Notes: generated by a model not told the origin, from the letters alone. 64,000 nucleotides of DNA from Ignavibacteriota bacterium (GCA_016716225.1 JADJWT010000001.1:1612001-1676000); one strand, 5' to 3'. Positions 42,777 to 52,189 are shown, counted from the stretch's first letter. Made by a program: numbers and translations.

Positions 42777-45760
42777 TGATATTTAATCCTTTATATTTCA
42801 GCGAAACCGGAAACAGCCAAATGCTGGTTGCTAAACCGGGAAAACTTTCCAACAATAAATATCTCTTTTCCGATATTGTGAAAGTTGTAATGAATTCTGA
42901 TTTAGAACAAAAAAAATTGCTTGAAACAGATTTGGAAGGAATTGTAAAAAATCAATTACCAATTGTTGCCGGAATTGAAAACGCAAGCACTCAAATAAAG
43001 TTTACCGAATTGAGTGAAAATGACAGTGAGAAAGTAAAGCTTGATCTTGCTGATATTTTACCACCGGAAATTGCTGAACTTCTTGTAAGTGATCAGATTG
43101 TGTTAAATAAAGATCATATAATTTCTTATATAAGCAAAGAACCGCTTGAAGGAGATTTAGAGAAGTTTATAAACCAATTAGTTGGGGAAGAAACTCTAAA
43201 TGAAAATTTAACAAAAGAAACCGGACTCTTTCTTCATCTTGAGGATTTAAAATCTGCAGTAAATATTGAATTGTTAAAAGAAACAGATACAAAACAATCT
43301 GCAGAAAAAGTAATTGTGCAAACTTTGGTTGTTCCGGAAAAATCCAAATTAATTTCACTTTTTAAAGCTTCGGAAAATTTAGAAAATGCAGATACGACAA
43401 ATAAAAATTTATCTTCAATAAAAATTCCACTTGATTATAATTCAATCAACTTGAATGAAGAAGAACAATCTAATTTTAAACCTACGCTTTCCGTTTATAC
43501 ATTTAAGAATACTGAGCAAAATATTCAACCGCTAATTGGCAATCAAAAAGATAATATTAAACTTGAACTAATTAATACAAACTTGGTCGCTTCAAACAAA
43601 AATAATTTTTCTGTAAACGTACCTCTTGAAAAAATAAGTTTTATTCCAAGTGAAATTAAAACAAAAAATTTGGAATCTGAAAAATCAAATATTCTGAATG
43701 AAATTAAACCTAATTCAGAAATTATTAAAAATGCTGAATCATCGAAAAATATTAGTGATAAAGAATTTAGTGTTACGAAAATTACAATTGTTAAAAAACA
43801 AGACGGACTTTTTGAAGAACTAAATTTGAAAGAAAAAATAAAAGATAATAGGATTGATCCCGATTTAAGGAAAATAAATTTTAGTGAGATTTATAAATCA
43901 GAAAAATCTGAATTTAGATTGCTAAAAAATATTTTGAATAATTCCGAAGCAAATATTAAAGCAAATAATTCAAAAAATATTTTAATAAATCCAATTAATC
44001 AAAACGTTAGTGAGCAAATAAAAACTGATTTAAAAAATGGTAATAAGAATATTTCAGGCGATAAAATAATTACAACAGATAAACCAAATTCAATTTTGAA
44101 ATTAGAAAAAGTTGCAAATGAAAATAATCTCCAGAAAGTAAGTTTCAAATCAGAAAACATAAATTCTGAATTAAAAACTTCAGAAAATAAATCAGAAATT
44201 TCTAAAAATGCTAATAAAATAAATTCGGAAACAAATTTAGTAAAGGAAGCAAAACCAGAAGTAAAATTAGATTTATCTCAAAAAGTGAAAGAAAATATAT
44301 TTGTTAAAACCAATGAAAGAATTATTTCAAAAGAAAATATTAGCGATACAAATCAATTAAAAAACAATATTGATTCTGTTAAAATTGCTGAGAATCAAAG
44401 TAAAGACTTCACAGAAATTGATGTAAAAAAATCTAACATAAATGAAAATATTGAGTTTAGTAAAACATCAAAAATTGTAAATATTCTTAAAATTGAAACT
44501 GAGCAAAAATCTGAAATCCATAAAGCAGAGTTAAAGGAAATTAATCTAAATAGTAAATCATTACCGCAAGAAAATAAAAATCAAAATGCAGAAATCAAAT
44601 TTTCTGAAACTCCCAAAAGTGATTTTACTAAACAAGAAAGTATTTTTAATAAGGAACTGAAAACATCGGATGAATCAATAAAATCAGATATAAAAGTAAA
44701 TAATGAAAAAGAAATTAGTAATTCAAAAACCGATAAAAATTTTGAAGTAAATGAAAAAAATGTAAAAGTTGAGAATACACAAAAAGATATTACTGAAAAG
44801 AATATTAATAAAAATGTTCAAACATTTGAAAGTGAACGAAAAGAAAAACATGAAGAAGTTAAAATTGGGAATACTGAAAAAATAATTACAAATGAAGAAA
44901 TAAAAAAAACTAAAATAGAAAAAAATGATTTCAATAAAGTCAATAATTCTGATATAAAAGAAAATTTAAAGACTTTAACAAAAAATGAAAATACGACTGA
45001 CGAAAATTTGAAAGTAAATATTCAAAATAAAAATGTAGAAATTTTACAAAATGAAGAAAGCAGAAAATTATCTGTAAAAGTTAAAAGTAATGTTAAGGCT
45101 ATTTCAAATAAGCTTGAAGATAACAATTTGCAGAAATCTGTTAAAGTTGAAAAAGAACAAACAGATTTAAACAAAGAAGATGCAAAACAAAATTTATTTG
45201 ATAGCAACAAGCAAAATTCGTTGAGTGCCGAAAAGGTAACTGCAAAACTGCATCACGAAATTAATTTTGATTCATTAGTTAAAGATGAGTTGAAAAAAGA
45301 TTTTGAAATAACAAATAAATCAAACATTGAAAACGAAATATCTAAAGCTCACAAGGTTGTTAAATCAACTGAAATAATAAAAGAACTCAGTAAATTTATT
45401 TCAACGCAAGAAAAGGGAAGTTTAACATTTGATATTAAACCGGAAAGCCTTGGTAAAATGAAAATAACTCTTTCTACTGTTGAAAATGTTTTGAAAGCAT
45501 CAATTGAAGTTGATAACGAGCAAGCAAAACATTTAGTTGAAAGAAATGTTGAAAAATTGCAAGAAGAATTATCCAAAAACGGAATACAATTAAACTCATT
45601 AAATATTTCACTCGGTCAGCCGAAAAATCATAAAGGTGAAAAGCGATCGAATACGAAAAACAATTCTAACGAAAATCAGTTTGAAAATGAAATTGTTGAT
45701 TTTAGTGAAGATAGAAAAACAAAAACTTTAGGCTACAATACTTATGAATATATAGCATAG
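42776..45760 (+). CDS. fliK: Flagellar hook-length control protein FliK, unusually long
   Basis: The 994-residue product is more than twice the length of the Salmonella FliK (about 405). Residues about 860-965 form the conserved substrate-switch domain (GSLTFDIKPESLGKMKITLS, then VERNVEKLQEELSKNGIQLN and LNISLGQP). The 850 residues before it are low-complexity, rich in Lys, Asn, Glu, Ser and Ile, and probably disordered. FliK is secreted as a ruler and tells FlhB to switch from hook to filament export. It lies upstream of flgD and flgE as usual. Confidence 0.9.
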   Translation: MIFNPLYFSETGNSQMLVAKPGKLSNNKYLFSDIVKVVMNSDLEQKKLLETDLEGIVKNQLPIVAGIENASTQIKFTELSENDSEKVKLDLADILPPEIAELLVSDQIVLNKDHIISYISKEPLEGDLEKFINQLVGEETLNENLTKETGLFLHLEDLKSAVNIELLKETDTKQSAEKVIVQTLVVPEKSKLISLFKASENLENADTTNKNLSSIKIPLDYNSINLNEEEQSNFKPTLSVYTFKNTEQNIQPLIGNQKDNIKLELINTNLVASNKNNFSVNVPLEKISFIPSEIKTKNLESEKSNILNEIKPNSEIIKNAESSKNISDKEFSVTKITIVKKQDGLFEELNLKEKIKDNRIDPDLRKINFSEIYKSEKSEFRLLKNILNNSEANIKANNSKNILINPINQNVSEQIKTDLKNGNKNISGDKIITTDKPNSILKLEKVANENNLQKVSFKSENINSELKTSENKSEISKNANKINSETNLVKEAKPEVKLDLSQKVKENIFVKTNERIISKENISDTNQLKNNIDSVKIAENQSKDFTEIDVKKSNINENIEFSKTSKIVNILKIETEQKSEIHKAELKEINLNSKSLPQENKNQNAEIKFSETPKSDFTKQESIFNKELKTSDESIKSDIKVNNEKEISNSKTDKNFEVNEKNVKVENTQKDITEKNINKNVQTFESERKEKHEEVKIGNTEKIITNEEIKKTKIEKNDFNKVNNSDIKENLKTLTKNENTTDENLKVNIQNKNVEILQNEESRKLSVKVKSNVKAISNKLEDNNLQKSVKVEKEQTDLNKEDAKQNLFDSNKQNSLSAEKVTAKLHHEINFDSLVKDELKKDFEITNKSNIENEISKAHKVVKSTEIIKELSKFISTQEKGSLTFDIKPESLGKMKITLSTVENVLKASIEVDNEQAKHLVERNVEKLQEELSKNGIQLNSLNISLGQPKNHKGEKRSNTKNNSNENQFENEIVDFSEDRKTKTLGYNTYEYIA

Positions 45761-45772
45761 GAGAATTAAAAA

Positions 45773-46459
45773 ATGATTGATGGAATTTCAACAACAATTG
45801 CAACAACACCAGAGTATGCAACTGAAAGTAAAAGCTCGTTAGATAAAGATGCATTTCTGCAATTAATGATCGCTCAGTTAAAAAATCAAGATCCGCTTGA
45901 ACCGATGGATGGAACAGATTACTCGGCACAGCTTGCTCAATTCAGTTCTTTGGAACAATTAAAAAATATCAATGATAGTTTAAATAATAGTATTGATGCA
46001 AATTATTTATTAACGCAATCTGTTAATAATACAATGACCGCAACACTAATTGGTAAAAATGCAAAAATTGCCGCAGATACAATTGCTTATGAAGGCCAAG
46101 AAAGTACATCTTTTGGATACGAACTTCCGGCAAATGCAAGTGATTTGACAGTTGTTGTTAAAAATTCATCCGGAGTTGTTGTAAAAGAATTTAGTGATTT
46201 GGAAAAAACTGAAGGCATCTATAAACTTGATTGGGATTTTACCGATAATGAAGGTGATATAGTTCAAGAAGATGAATATACTTTTGAACTAAAAGCAAAA
46301 ACTCTAAATGGTGAAGATATGACAGTTGCCCAATATTTAATTGGAACAATTGAGGGAGTTAGATTCGGAAGTTCGGGTACATCAATATTGGTAAACGGCT
46401 TAGAGTATTTAGTATCAGATGTTTTTGAAATTTTACAAAACGAACATAAGTCAAAATAA
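45773..46459 (+). CDS. flgD: Hook-capping protein FlgD
   Basis: The 228-residue product has the conserved N-terminal segment SLDKDAFLQLMIAQLKNQDP, then LEPMDGTDYSAQLAQFSSLEQ, and C-terminal beta domains (residues about 100-228) of FlgD/FLN type with YKLDWDFTDNEGDIVQEDEY. FlgD caps the growing hook and is later removed. GGAG lies ten bases before the ATG. It is followed by the small flagellar-operon protein and then flgE. Confidence 0.95.
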   Translation: MIDGISTTIATTPEYATESKSSLDKDAFLQLMIAQLKNQDPLEPMDGTDYSAQLAQFSSLEQLKNINDSLNNSIDANYLLTQSVNNTMTATLIGKNAKIAADTIAYEGQESTSFGYELPANASDLTVVVKNSSGVVVKEFSDLEKTEGIYKLDWDFTDNEGDIVQEDEYTFELKAKTLNGEDMTVAQYLIGTIEGVRFGSSGTSILVNGLEYLVSDVFEILQNEHKSK

Positions 46460-46468
46460 AGGTGAAAA

Positions 46469-46843
46469 ATGGCAAACATGATTAATGGAATAAATGTTCC
46501 TTTTGTTCCAATAGTTAAGCCAGAGCATCCAGCAAATAATATTAAAGAAGGAAGTTCAAATTTTGACTCAATCTTTAAAACTGAACTTGAGAAATTAAAA
46601 TTCTCAAATCATGCAACAAAAAGAATTGAATCAAGAGAACTGGAATTATCCAACGAAGATATTAACAAGCTGCAGAATGCCGTAATTAAAGCCGAAGCTA
46701 AAGGAGCAAAAGATTCACTAGTTATGATGAACAATAAAGCGTTCATTGTAAATATTCCAAACAAAACAGTAATTACAGCTTTAAATGTTGAAAAAAGTAC
46801 TGAAAATATTTTTACAAATATTGACAGTGTAGTTTTTGCTTAA
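46469..46843 (+). CDS. Flagellar operon protein of the TIGR02530 type
   Basis: The 124-residue product matches the small family found between flgD and flgE in many bacteria: KFSNHATKRIESRELELSNE, then INKLQNAVIKAEAKGAKDSL and VMMNNKAFIVNIPNKTVITAL. Its biochemical role is not established; the stretch with HATKRI is the most conserved. It may assist hook assembly. AGGTG precedes the ATG. A structured leader of about 100 bases follows before flgE. Confidence 0.85.
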   Translation: MANMINGINVPFVPIVKPEHPANNIKEGSSNFDSIFKTELEKLKFSNHATKRIESRELELSNEDINKLQNAVIKAEAKGAKDSLVMMNNKAFIVNIPNKTVITALNVEKSTENIFTNIDSVVFA

Positions 46844-46863
46844 AATTAATTAACTAAATAAAC

Positions 46864-46941
46864 GGGCGGGACCTTCAAAGGACGCCCAGATTCAACTGAC
46901 CGACTGATGTTGAATCTTACTTAAAAAAACCTTAGGAGGTT
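46864..46941 (+). promoter_or_regulatory. Structured leader before flgE (three hairpins, one masking the ribosome site)
   Basis: Hairpin one is GGGCG (46864-46868) with CGCCC (46883-46887), with an inner CCT/AGG pair. Hairpin two is a perfect 9-bp stem, AGATTCAAC (46888-46896) with GTTGAATCT (46909-46917). Hairpin three is AACCT (46928-46932) with AGGTT (46937-46941), which encloses the Shine-Dalgarno AGGAGG. No known riboswitch family was recognised. It may tune FlgE translation. Confidence 0.5.
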
Positions 46942-46944
46942 AAA

Positions 46945-48585
46945 ATGTCTCTTATTAATTCCCTATTTGCCGGAGTTTCCGGTATCAGAAATCATCAAGC
47001 AATGTTAGATGTTATTGGAAACAACATTGCAAACGTAAACTCAATTGGTTATAAAGGCAGTAGAGTTACTTTTAGTGATACTTTCAATCAATTTATTCGT
47101 TACGGAACTAACCCAACAGATACTGCCGGTGGTACAAATACTTTCCAAGTTGGATTAGGAATGAAACTAAATTCAGTAGATAGAAACTGGAACCAAGGTA
47201 CATTTGAAAGAACCGGAATTACAACTGATTTAGCTTTACAAGGCGATGGATTATTTGTTCTTAAGAAAAATGGTGAAACTTTTTACTCAAGAGCCGGTGC
47301 ATTTATATTTGATGCGGACGGACAATTAGTAAATCCACAAAACGGTGCAATTGTACAAGGTAAAGTTGCAACGGAAGACGGAACAGTTCCTCCCGGAAAT
47401 AATTTAGAAAATATTGTAATAGATTCAAACTTAAGATTGCCTGCTGTTCCTACAACTGATATAGTTTGGGATGGAAATCTTGACAGTACTTCATCACTAA
47501 CAAGATCAGAAGAATTCGTACAAACCGGAAATTTACAGAATAATGTTGCTGTTGGAACCGAACAAGCAAGCGAAGCTGTAGTTTATGATGATTTTGGTAA
47601 TGAATATTCTTTTACAACAAGTTATGTTAAAACAGCAGATAATACTTATGATTTAACTTATGAATTATTGGATAGCGAAGGAAATCCGACTTCTCCGGCA
47701 GTTGGACCAGTAACAGTTGAAGTTGAATTTGATCCTGCTACTGGAACAATGACAACTTTTGATGGGGCGGCTCCAGTGGCATTTGATATTACTGAAACAA
47801 ATTTGGGAATAAATTTTTCTTTTAATCCAACCGGTGTTGAAGAGGGTGCAACTAAAACTTTAAGTTCCGTTGTTGATAGCAACAGAAAACCTACAATTGT
47901 TGCCGGTACGGTTTCTATTTTTGATTCTTTAGGAAATGCTCATACGATGGAATTAAAATTTACAAAGATTGATGCAAACAACTGGAAATGGGTAACTGAA
48001 ATGCCAGCAGCAAGCGGTACATTAGCTGGTGGCGAAGGAACTATTTCATTTAATTCAGATGGATCGATTGCTTCAATTGCACCAAATCCTCCGGTGTTAA
48101 CTTTTTCACCAATTGGCGGTGCATCGCAGGAAAATATTGAATTGAATCTTGGTGAAGGTTTTGAAGGTATTACACAAATTTCCGGAAGTTCTGTGGTTTC
48201 AGCTGCTTCACAAAATGGTTCTGCAGCAGCTTCTTTAGCAAATATCAGTATTGATCAATACGGTTATATAGAAGGTGTATTTACAAACGGACAATCAAGA
48301 AAATTAGCTCAAATTTTGGTTTCAACATTTCCGAATAGAAATGCTTTAACATCTGTTGGCGAAAATATGTATACAATATCTGCAAATGCCGGCGAGCCAT
48401 ATATCAGTGAACCCGGAGAAACAAGTAATACAACAATTCAATCCGGCGCTTTGGAGCAATCAAACGTAGATCTTTCGGAAGAATTTACAAGAATGATTGT
48501 TTCACAAAGAGGTTTCCAAGCGAACTCAAGGGTAATAACTGTATCGGATACTTTACTTCAAGAAATTACAAATTTAGTTAGATAA
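46945..48585 (+). CDS. flgE: Flagellar hook protein FlgE
   Basis: The 546-residue product starts with the axial-protein N-terminus (SLFAGVSGIRNHQAMLDVIG, then NNIANVNSIGYKGSRVTFSD) and ends with the C-terminal helix (GALEQSNVDLSEEFTRMIVS, QRGFQANSRVITVSDTLLQE). The long middle region (about residues 140-440) is the variable surface part. FlgE polymerises into the hook outside the cell. AGGAGG precedes the ATG but lies in a small hairpin. A terminator follows the gene. Confidence 0.96.
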   Translation: MSLINSLFAGVSGIRNHQAMLDVIGNNIANVNSIGYKGSRVTFSDTFNQFIRYGTNPTDTAGGTNTFQVGLGMKLNSVDRNWNQGTFERTGITTDLALQGDGLFVLKKNGETFYSRAGAFIFDADGQLVNPQNGAIVQGKVATEDGTVPPGNNLENIVIDSNLRLPAVPTTDIVWDGNLDSTSSLTRSEEFVQTGNLQNNVAVGTEQASEAVVYDDFGNEYSFTTSYVKTADNTYDLTYELLDSEGNPTSPAVGPVTVEVEFDPATGTMTTFDGAAPVAFDITETNLGINFSFNPTGVEEGATKTLSSVVDSNRKPTIVAGTVSIFDSLGNAHTMELKFTKIDANNWKWVTEMPAASGTLAGGEGTISFNSDGSIASIAPNPPVLTFSPIGGASQENIELNLGEGFEGITQISGSSVVSAASQNGSAAASLANISIDQYGYIEGVFTNGQSRKLAQILVSTFPNRNALTSVGENMYTISANAGEPYISEPGETSNTTIQSGALEQSNVDLSEEFTRMIVSQRGFQANSRVITVSDTLLQEITNLVR

Positions 48586-48598
48586 TATATTCAAAAAA

Positions 48599-48622
48599 TG
48601 GGGACCAGTAAAATGATCCCCA
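48599..48622 (+). terminator. Hairpin terminator after flgE
   Basis: TGGGGA (48599-48604) pairs with TCCCCA (48617-48622), and CA/TG pairs extend it inward after a one-base mismatch. An A-run precedes it and a short T-rich stretch follows. It separates flgE from the fliL operon, which begins about 170 bp later. Confidence 0.75.
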
Positions 48623-48752
48623 AATTTCTTCCCTTAATATTATAATTTAGTAAAGTTGATCAAATGGTCAATATTCTACAATTACAATAAATCATAATAT
48701 TAAAAAACCCACTTTTTTCTATTTAACTTAATTTTTTCTTCATTTTTGCTAA

Positions 48753-48767
48753 TGGCATACCAATTGA
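48753..48767 (+). promoter_or_regulatory. Possible sigma-54 promoter before fliL
   Basis: TGGCATACCAATTGA has GG, ten bases, and then GA where GC is standard. The TGGCA half is perfect. It lies 29 bases before the fliL start, the same distance as the full-consensus promoter before flgB (30 bases), which supports it despite the imperfect -12 element. Confidence 0.45.
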
Positions 48768-48794
48768 AATTATAAATAAAAATTGGAGATAAGA

Positions 48795-49370
48795 ATGGCC
48801 GAAGAAGAAAAAAAAGAAGCTAAAAGCGAAAAACCAGCTAAAAAAGGTTTCAACTTTAAAGTTATTCTAATTGGACTCCCACTTTTTATTGTACAACTTG
48901 TTTTGGTTTACTTTATTACAGCAAATTTTTTAGTGAAAAGTGCTCCAGCTGCAAATGAAAAACATGAAGGCGAAAATGTTGAACATGCGGAATCAGATGA
49001 AGCTGAGGAAGGTGAAGAATCAGAAGATTCCGAACATTCTGAAGAAGGTGATGAACATGGTAAAAGTGGAAATCAAATATTCAGTATTGAAGATTTAATA
49101 ATTAATCCGGCTGGAACAAGCGGACAAAGATTATTATTACTTTCTGTAGGATTTGGAGTTTCGAACGAAGAAAAAGCAACAATGCTTAAAGAAAATGAAG
49201 TTGTGATAAAAGATATGATTCTAAATTCAATGTCGCAGAAATCATTATCAGATTTAAGCAGAGTTGAATTAAAAGATTCCTTAAAAATCGAAATTGCAAA
49301 TCAAGTAAATAAATTGCTGCCAAAGGCAAAAATTAAAAATGTTTATTTCAGTAAATACGTATTAAATTAA
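48795..49370 (+). CDS. fliL: Flagellar basal body protein FliL
   Basis: I start at the ATG at 48795, with GGAG seven to ten bases upstream, giving 191 residues; the in-frame TTG at 48783 would add four. It has a Lys/Glu-rich cytoplasmic start, one membrane helix (residues about 22-44), then a very acidic Glu/His/Ser linker of about 40 residues, and the FliL domain (NQIFSIEDLIINPAGTSGQR; LLLLSVGFGVSNEEK). FliL surrounds the stator units and supports torque. It opens the operon running to flhG. Confidence 0.9.
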   Translation: MAEEEKKEAKSEKPAKKGFNFKVILIGLPLFIVQLVLVYFITANFLVKSAPAANEKHEGENVEHAESDEAEEGEESEDSEHSEEGDEHGKSGNQIFSIEDLIINPAGTSGQRLLLLSVGFGVSNEEKATMLKENEVVIKDMILNSMSQKSLSDLSRVELKDSLKIEIANQVNKLLPKAKIKNVYFSKYVLN

Positions 49371-49371
49371 A

Positions 49372-50358
49372 ATGGCAGAAGTATTATCCCAACAAGAAAT
49401 TGATGCGCTGTTAAATAGCGCAGATTCCGGTTCAACAAAAACCGAACTTGAAAATCTCAAAATAGAAAGAGAAGTTATTCCTTTTGATTTTAGATTGCCG
49501 AATCGTATTTCTAAAAATCAACTTAGAACAATTCATAATATAAATGAAAACTTTGCAGAAATGTTTAGTTCATTTTTAATGTCAAAACTTCAAACAATTG
49601 TAAATTGTAATGTAACTTCCGTAGATCAAATCTATTATTCTGAATATGTTTTGTCAGTTTCAAATCCCGCTTGCTTATTTACTTTTGATATTAACCAGAC
49701 AGATATAAAAGGAATTCTGGAATTTAGTTCAGAATTTGCTCTTACTTTAGTAGATAGATTATTAGGCGGAAATGGAAAGGGTTCAAAAAACTCTCAAGTA
49801 ATTACTCCAATTGAACAAAAAGTTTTGGAAGTTGTTATAAACAAAATTCTTCATGATTTAGGAAAAGCTTGGCAGATAATTGGTGATTACACTTTTAAGA
49901 TTGATAAGTTTGAGCCGGATATAGATTTTGTTCAAATTACATCACAAAGTGAAAGTGTGCTTTTAATAACTTTTGAAGTTCATATCGGCGAACAAAGTTA
50001 TATGATGAATTTATGTTTTGCAACATATGCGTTTGACACAATTTTATCAAAACTTACAAATCAAAATTTATCTTCTATTAGACCAATAAAATATGCCGGA
50101 ACAACAGCACAGAATATTTTAACTGAACATCTGAAAAAAACCGAATTAAATCTTGAAGTAGAATTTGGAAAATCATCTATTAAATTCAGTCAGTTATTAA
50201 AACTAAAAATTGGGGATGTTATTTTATTGAATAATCAAGTTGGCGATGAAATAAAAATTAGTGTTGAAAAAAAGCATATGTTTTATGGTATTTCCGGAGT
50301 TGTAAACAATCACAAAGCAGTTAAGATTACAAAAAAGGTAGATAAAAGGAAAAACTAA
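49372..50358 (+). CDS. fliM: Flagellar motor switch protein FliM
   Basis: The 328-residue product has the N-terminal CheY-P-binding peptide (LSQQEIDALLN, residues 5-15), the CheC-like middle domain (FRLPNRISKNQLRTIHNINE, ALTLVDRLLGGNGKG) and a C-terminal SPOA domain (about 255-320: LEVEFGKSSIKFSQLLKLKI). FliM forms the wall of the C ring and receives CheY-P to reverse rotation. It starts one base after fliL and precedes fliN by one base. Confidence 0.95.
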   Translation: MAEVLSQQEIDALLNSADSGSTKTELENLKIEREVIPFDFRLPNRISKNQLRTIHNINENFAEMFSSFLMSKLQTIVNCNVTSVDQIYYSEYVLSVSNPACLFTFDINQTDIKGILEFSSEFALTLVDRLLGGNGKGSKNSQVITPIEQKVLEVVINKILHDLGKAWQIIGDYTFKIDKFEPDIDFVQITSQSESVLLITFEVHIGEQSYMMNLCFATYAFDTILSKLTNQNLSSIRPIKYAGTTAQNILTEHLKKTELNLEVEFGKSSIKFSQLLKLKIGDVILLNNQVGDEIKISVEKKHMFYGISGVVNNHKAVKITKKVDKRKN

Positions 50359-50359
50359 A

Positions 50360-50818
50360 ATGGCAAAGAATTTAGAAAATAATTCAGACAAATCTTCAAT
50401 GAATGTTGAATCCAAAGGTCATGTTGATATGAGTGAAGAAGAAGCCGAAGCTCAAATGCTTGCTGCATTGGAAGCTGCAAATTCAGAATCATCTGTAAAT
50501 GCAAGCGTTGCTGATTTCCCGAAATTTAATGAGTCGAAAAAACGTGGATTCTTTGAAGATGATAAATTAGAATTTCTTAAAGACCTTCAGCTAAATGTTT
50601 ACATTGAACTCGGAAGAACCAAAATGGAAATTAAAGATATTTTGGAATTAGAAAGAGGATATGTAATTGAATTAGAAAAACTTGCAAGCGAACCGGTTGA
50701 TGTTTACGTGAATAACAAAAAAATTGCAGAAGGTGAAGTTGTTGTAATTGATAAACATTTTGGAATAAGAATTACAAATCTATTAGAAGCAAACGAAAGA
50801 CTGCAAGGTGTTAAATAG
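50360..50818 (+). CDS. fliN: Flagellar motor switch protein FliN
   Basis: The 152-residue product has a C-terminal SPOA domain (residues about 73-150: LKDLQLNVYIELGRTKMEIK, then EKLASEPVDVYVNNKKIAEG and VVVIDKHFGIRITNL) and an N-terminal acidic, Ala/Ser-rich extension. FliN forms the base of the C ring and docks the FliH-FliI export complex. The stop shares a base with the GTG start of fliO. Confidence 0.95.
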   Translation: MAKNLENNSDKSSMNVESKGHVDMSEEEAEAQMLAALEAANSESSVNASVADFPKFNESKKRGFFEDDKLEFLKDLQLNVYIELGRTKMEIKDILELERGYVIELEKLASEPVDVYVNNKKIAEGEVVVIDKHFGIRITNLLEANERLQGVK

Positions 50819-51162
50819 TGAAAGCATGGGATATTATTCAAATTTTTTTAATTCTTGCTGTTATGGTAGGAATTATGTACGGACTCTTATTTTTAGTAAA
50901 AAAATATTTATATACATTTGATAAAAAAGGAAATAATTCAGCAAAAGTTAAAATCATATCAACACAAGCACTACTTCCTAAAAAATTTGTTTCAGTAATT
51001 GAATTTAACAGCAACATTTATTTGCTCGGAATTTCAGAACAATCTGTAAATCTTTTAGATAAATTTGATGAAAGTAATTTTATTCAAGAACCAATTGATA
51101 ATTCTGCAAAACCCAAACAAAATTTTCTAAATCTGCTAAAAGCTAATATGGGTATAAAATGA
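50818..51162 (+). CDS. fliO: Flagellar export protein FliO
   Basis: The 114-residue product begins at GTG and has one N-terminal membrane helix (residues about 7-28) followed by a small cytoplasmic domain with VKIISTQALLPKKFVSVIEF and LLGISEQSVNLL, typical of FliO. FliO helps FliP assemble into the export gate. It overlaps fliN by one base and fliP by four, the usual fliNOPQR order. Confidence 0.87.
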   Translation: MKAWDIIQIFLILAVMVGIMYGLLFLVKKYLYTFDKKGNNSAKVKIISTQALLPKKFVSVIEFNSNIYLLGISEQSVNLLDKFDESNFIQEPIDNSAKPKQNFLNLLKANMGIK

Positions 51163-51920
51163 AAAAATATTTACTCATATTAATTTTCGTAATTTCAATT
51201 ATCCCTTTTGAAAAGTACTTAATTGCGCAAAGTTCACAAACAATTCCAATTCCTAATATTGGAATTAATGTTGGTTCATCAGATAAGCCGGAAGATTTAG
51301 CAGTTACGTTACAATTATTATTATTGCTTACAATTTTATCTTTAGCTCCATCAATATTGATAATGACAACATCATTTTTAAGAATAATAATAGTTTTTAA
51401 TTTCCTTAAAACAGCGTTGGGAACTCAGCAAATGCCGCCAAATCAGCTTTTAGCCGGTGTTGCATTGTTTATAACATTTTTTGTAATGACACCAACTTGG
51501 AATGAGTTTAATGAAAAAGCACTTCAACCTTATCTTGATAAAAAGATTACAATTCAAGAAGCTTATGATAAAGGGATTGAACCAATTAGTACTTTTATGT
51601 TAAGAAATACAAGACCGGAAGAATTAAAATTTTTTATTCAACTTGCAGATATGCCGCAACCAAAAAATCATAAAGATTTGCCGATACATGTTTTAATTCC
51701 AGCTTTTGTATTAAGTGAATTGCGCGCTGGATTTATTATTGGATTTTTTCTCTTCATTCCTTTTGTAATGGTTGATATGATTGTATCAAGCATTTTAATG
51801 TCAATGGGTATGATGATGCTTCCGCCGATGATGATTTCAATGCCATTTAAAATATTACTTTTTGTTTTAGTAGATGGTTGGAGTTTAATAATTGGATCAA
51901 TAGTAAGAGGGATAAATTAA
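51159..51920 (+). CDS. fliP: Flagellar export gate protein FliP
   Basis: The 253-residue product starts with a signal peptide (MKKYLLILIFVISIIPFEKY) and has the FliP core: LSLAPSILIMTTSFLRIIIV, then LKTALGTQQMPPNQLLAGVA, and VLIPAFVLSELRAGFIIGFF, SSILMSMGMMMLPPMMISMP. Five FliP copies build the export channel with FliQ and FliR. The stop shares one base with the fliQ start. Confidence 0.97.
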   Translation: MKKYLLILIFVISIIPFEKYLIAQSSQTIPIPNIGINVGSSDKPEDLAVTLQLLLLLTILSLAPSILIMTTSFLRIIIVFNFLKTALGTQQMPPNQLLAGVALFITFFVMTPTWNEFNEKALQPYLDKKITIQEAYDKGIEPISTFMLRNTRPEELKFFIQLADMPQPKNHKDLPIHVLIPAFVLSELRAGFIIGFFLFIPFVMVDMIVSSILMSMGMMMLPPMMISMPFKILLFVLVDGWSLIIGSIVRGIN

Positions 51921-52189
51921 TGTCAATAGATTTAGTAATAGAAATTCTAAGCGAAGCTTTTTTTGCGGTTTTATTAATTCTAATTCCAATTTTGGGTTCT
52001 GGATTAATAGTCGGAGTTATAATTTCTATTTTTCAAGCTGCAACTTCTATTCAAGAATCAACACTAACTTTTGTTCCGAAATTAATCATAACTGCAGTAA
52101 CTATAATAATTGCTTTGCCATTTATTACAGATAAAATGGTTTCATTCACTCACAAAATTTTTAGTCTAATTGAAACGGTTGTAAAATGA
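51920..52189 (+). CDS. fliQ: Flagellar export gate protein FliQ
   Basis: I start at the ATG at 51920, overlapping the fliP stop by one base, giving the normal 89 residues; an upstream ATG at 51878 lies inside fliP. Two membrane helices are clear (AFFAVLLILIPILGSGLIVG; LIITAVTIIIALPFI) with the family-typical ISIFQAATSIQESTLTFVPK between them. It forms the middle of the export gate. Confidence 0.95.
   Translation: MSIDLVIEILSEAFFAVLLILIPILGSGLIVGVIISIFQAATSIQESTLTFVPKLIITAVTIIIALPFITDKMVSFTHKIFSLIETVVK

Noticed and set aside
46864..46917. c-di-GMP (GEMM) riboswitch before flgE
   Set aside because: The short GGGCG/CGCCC hairpin and GGGAC word recall the class, but the conserved core and the second-domain tetraloop receptor are not present.
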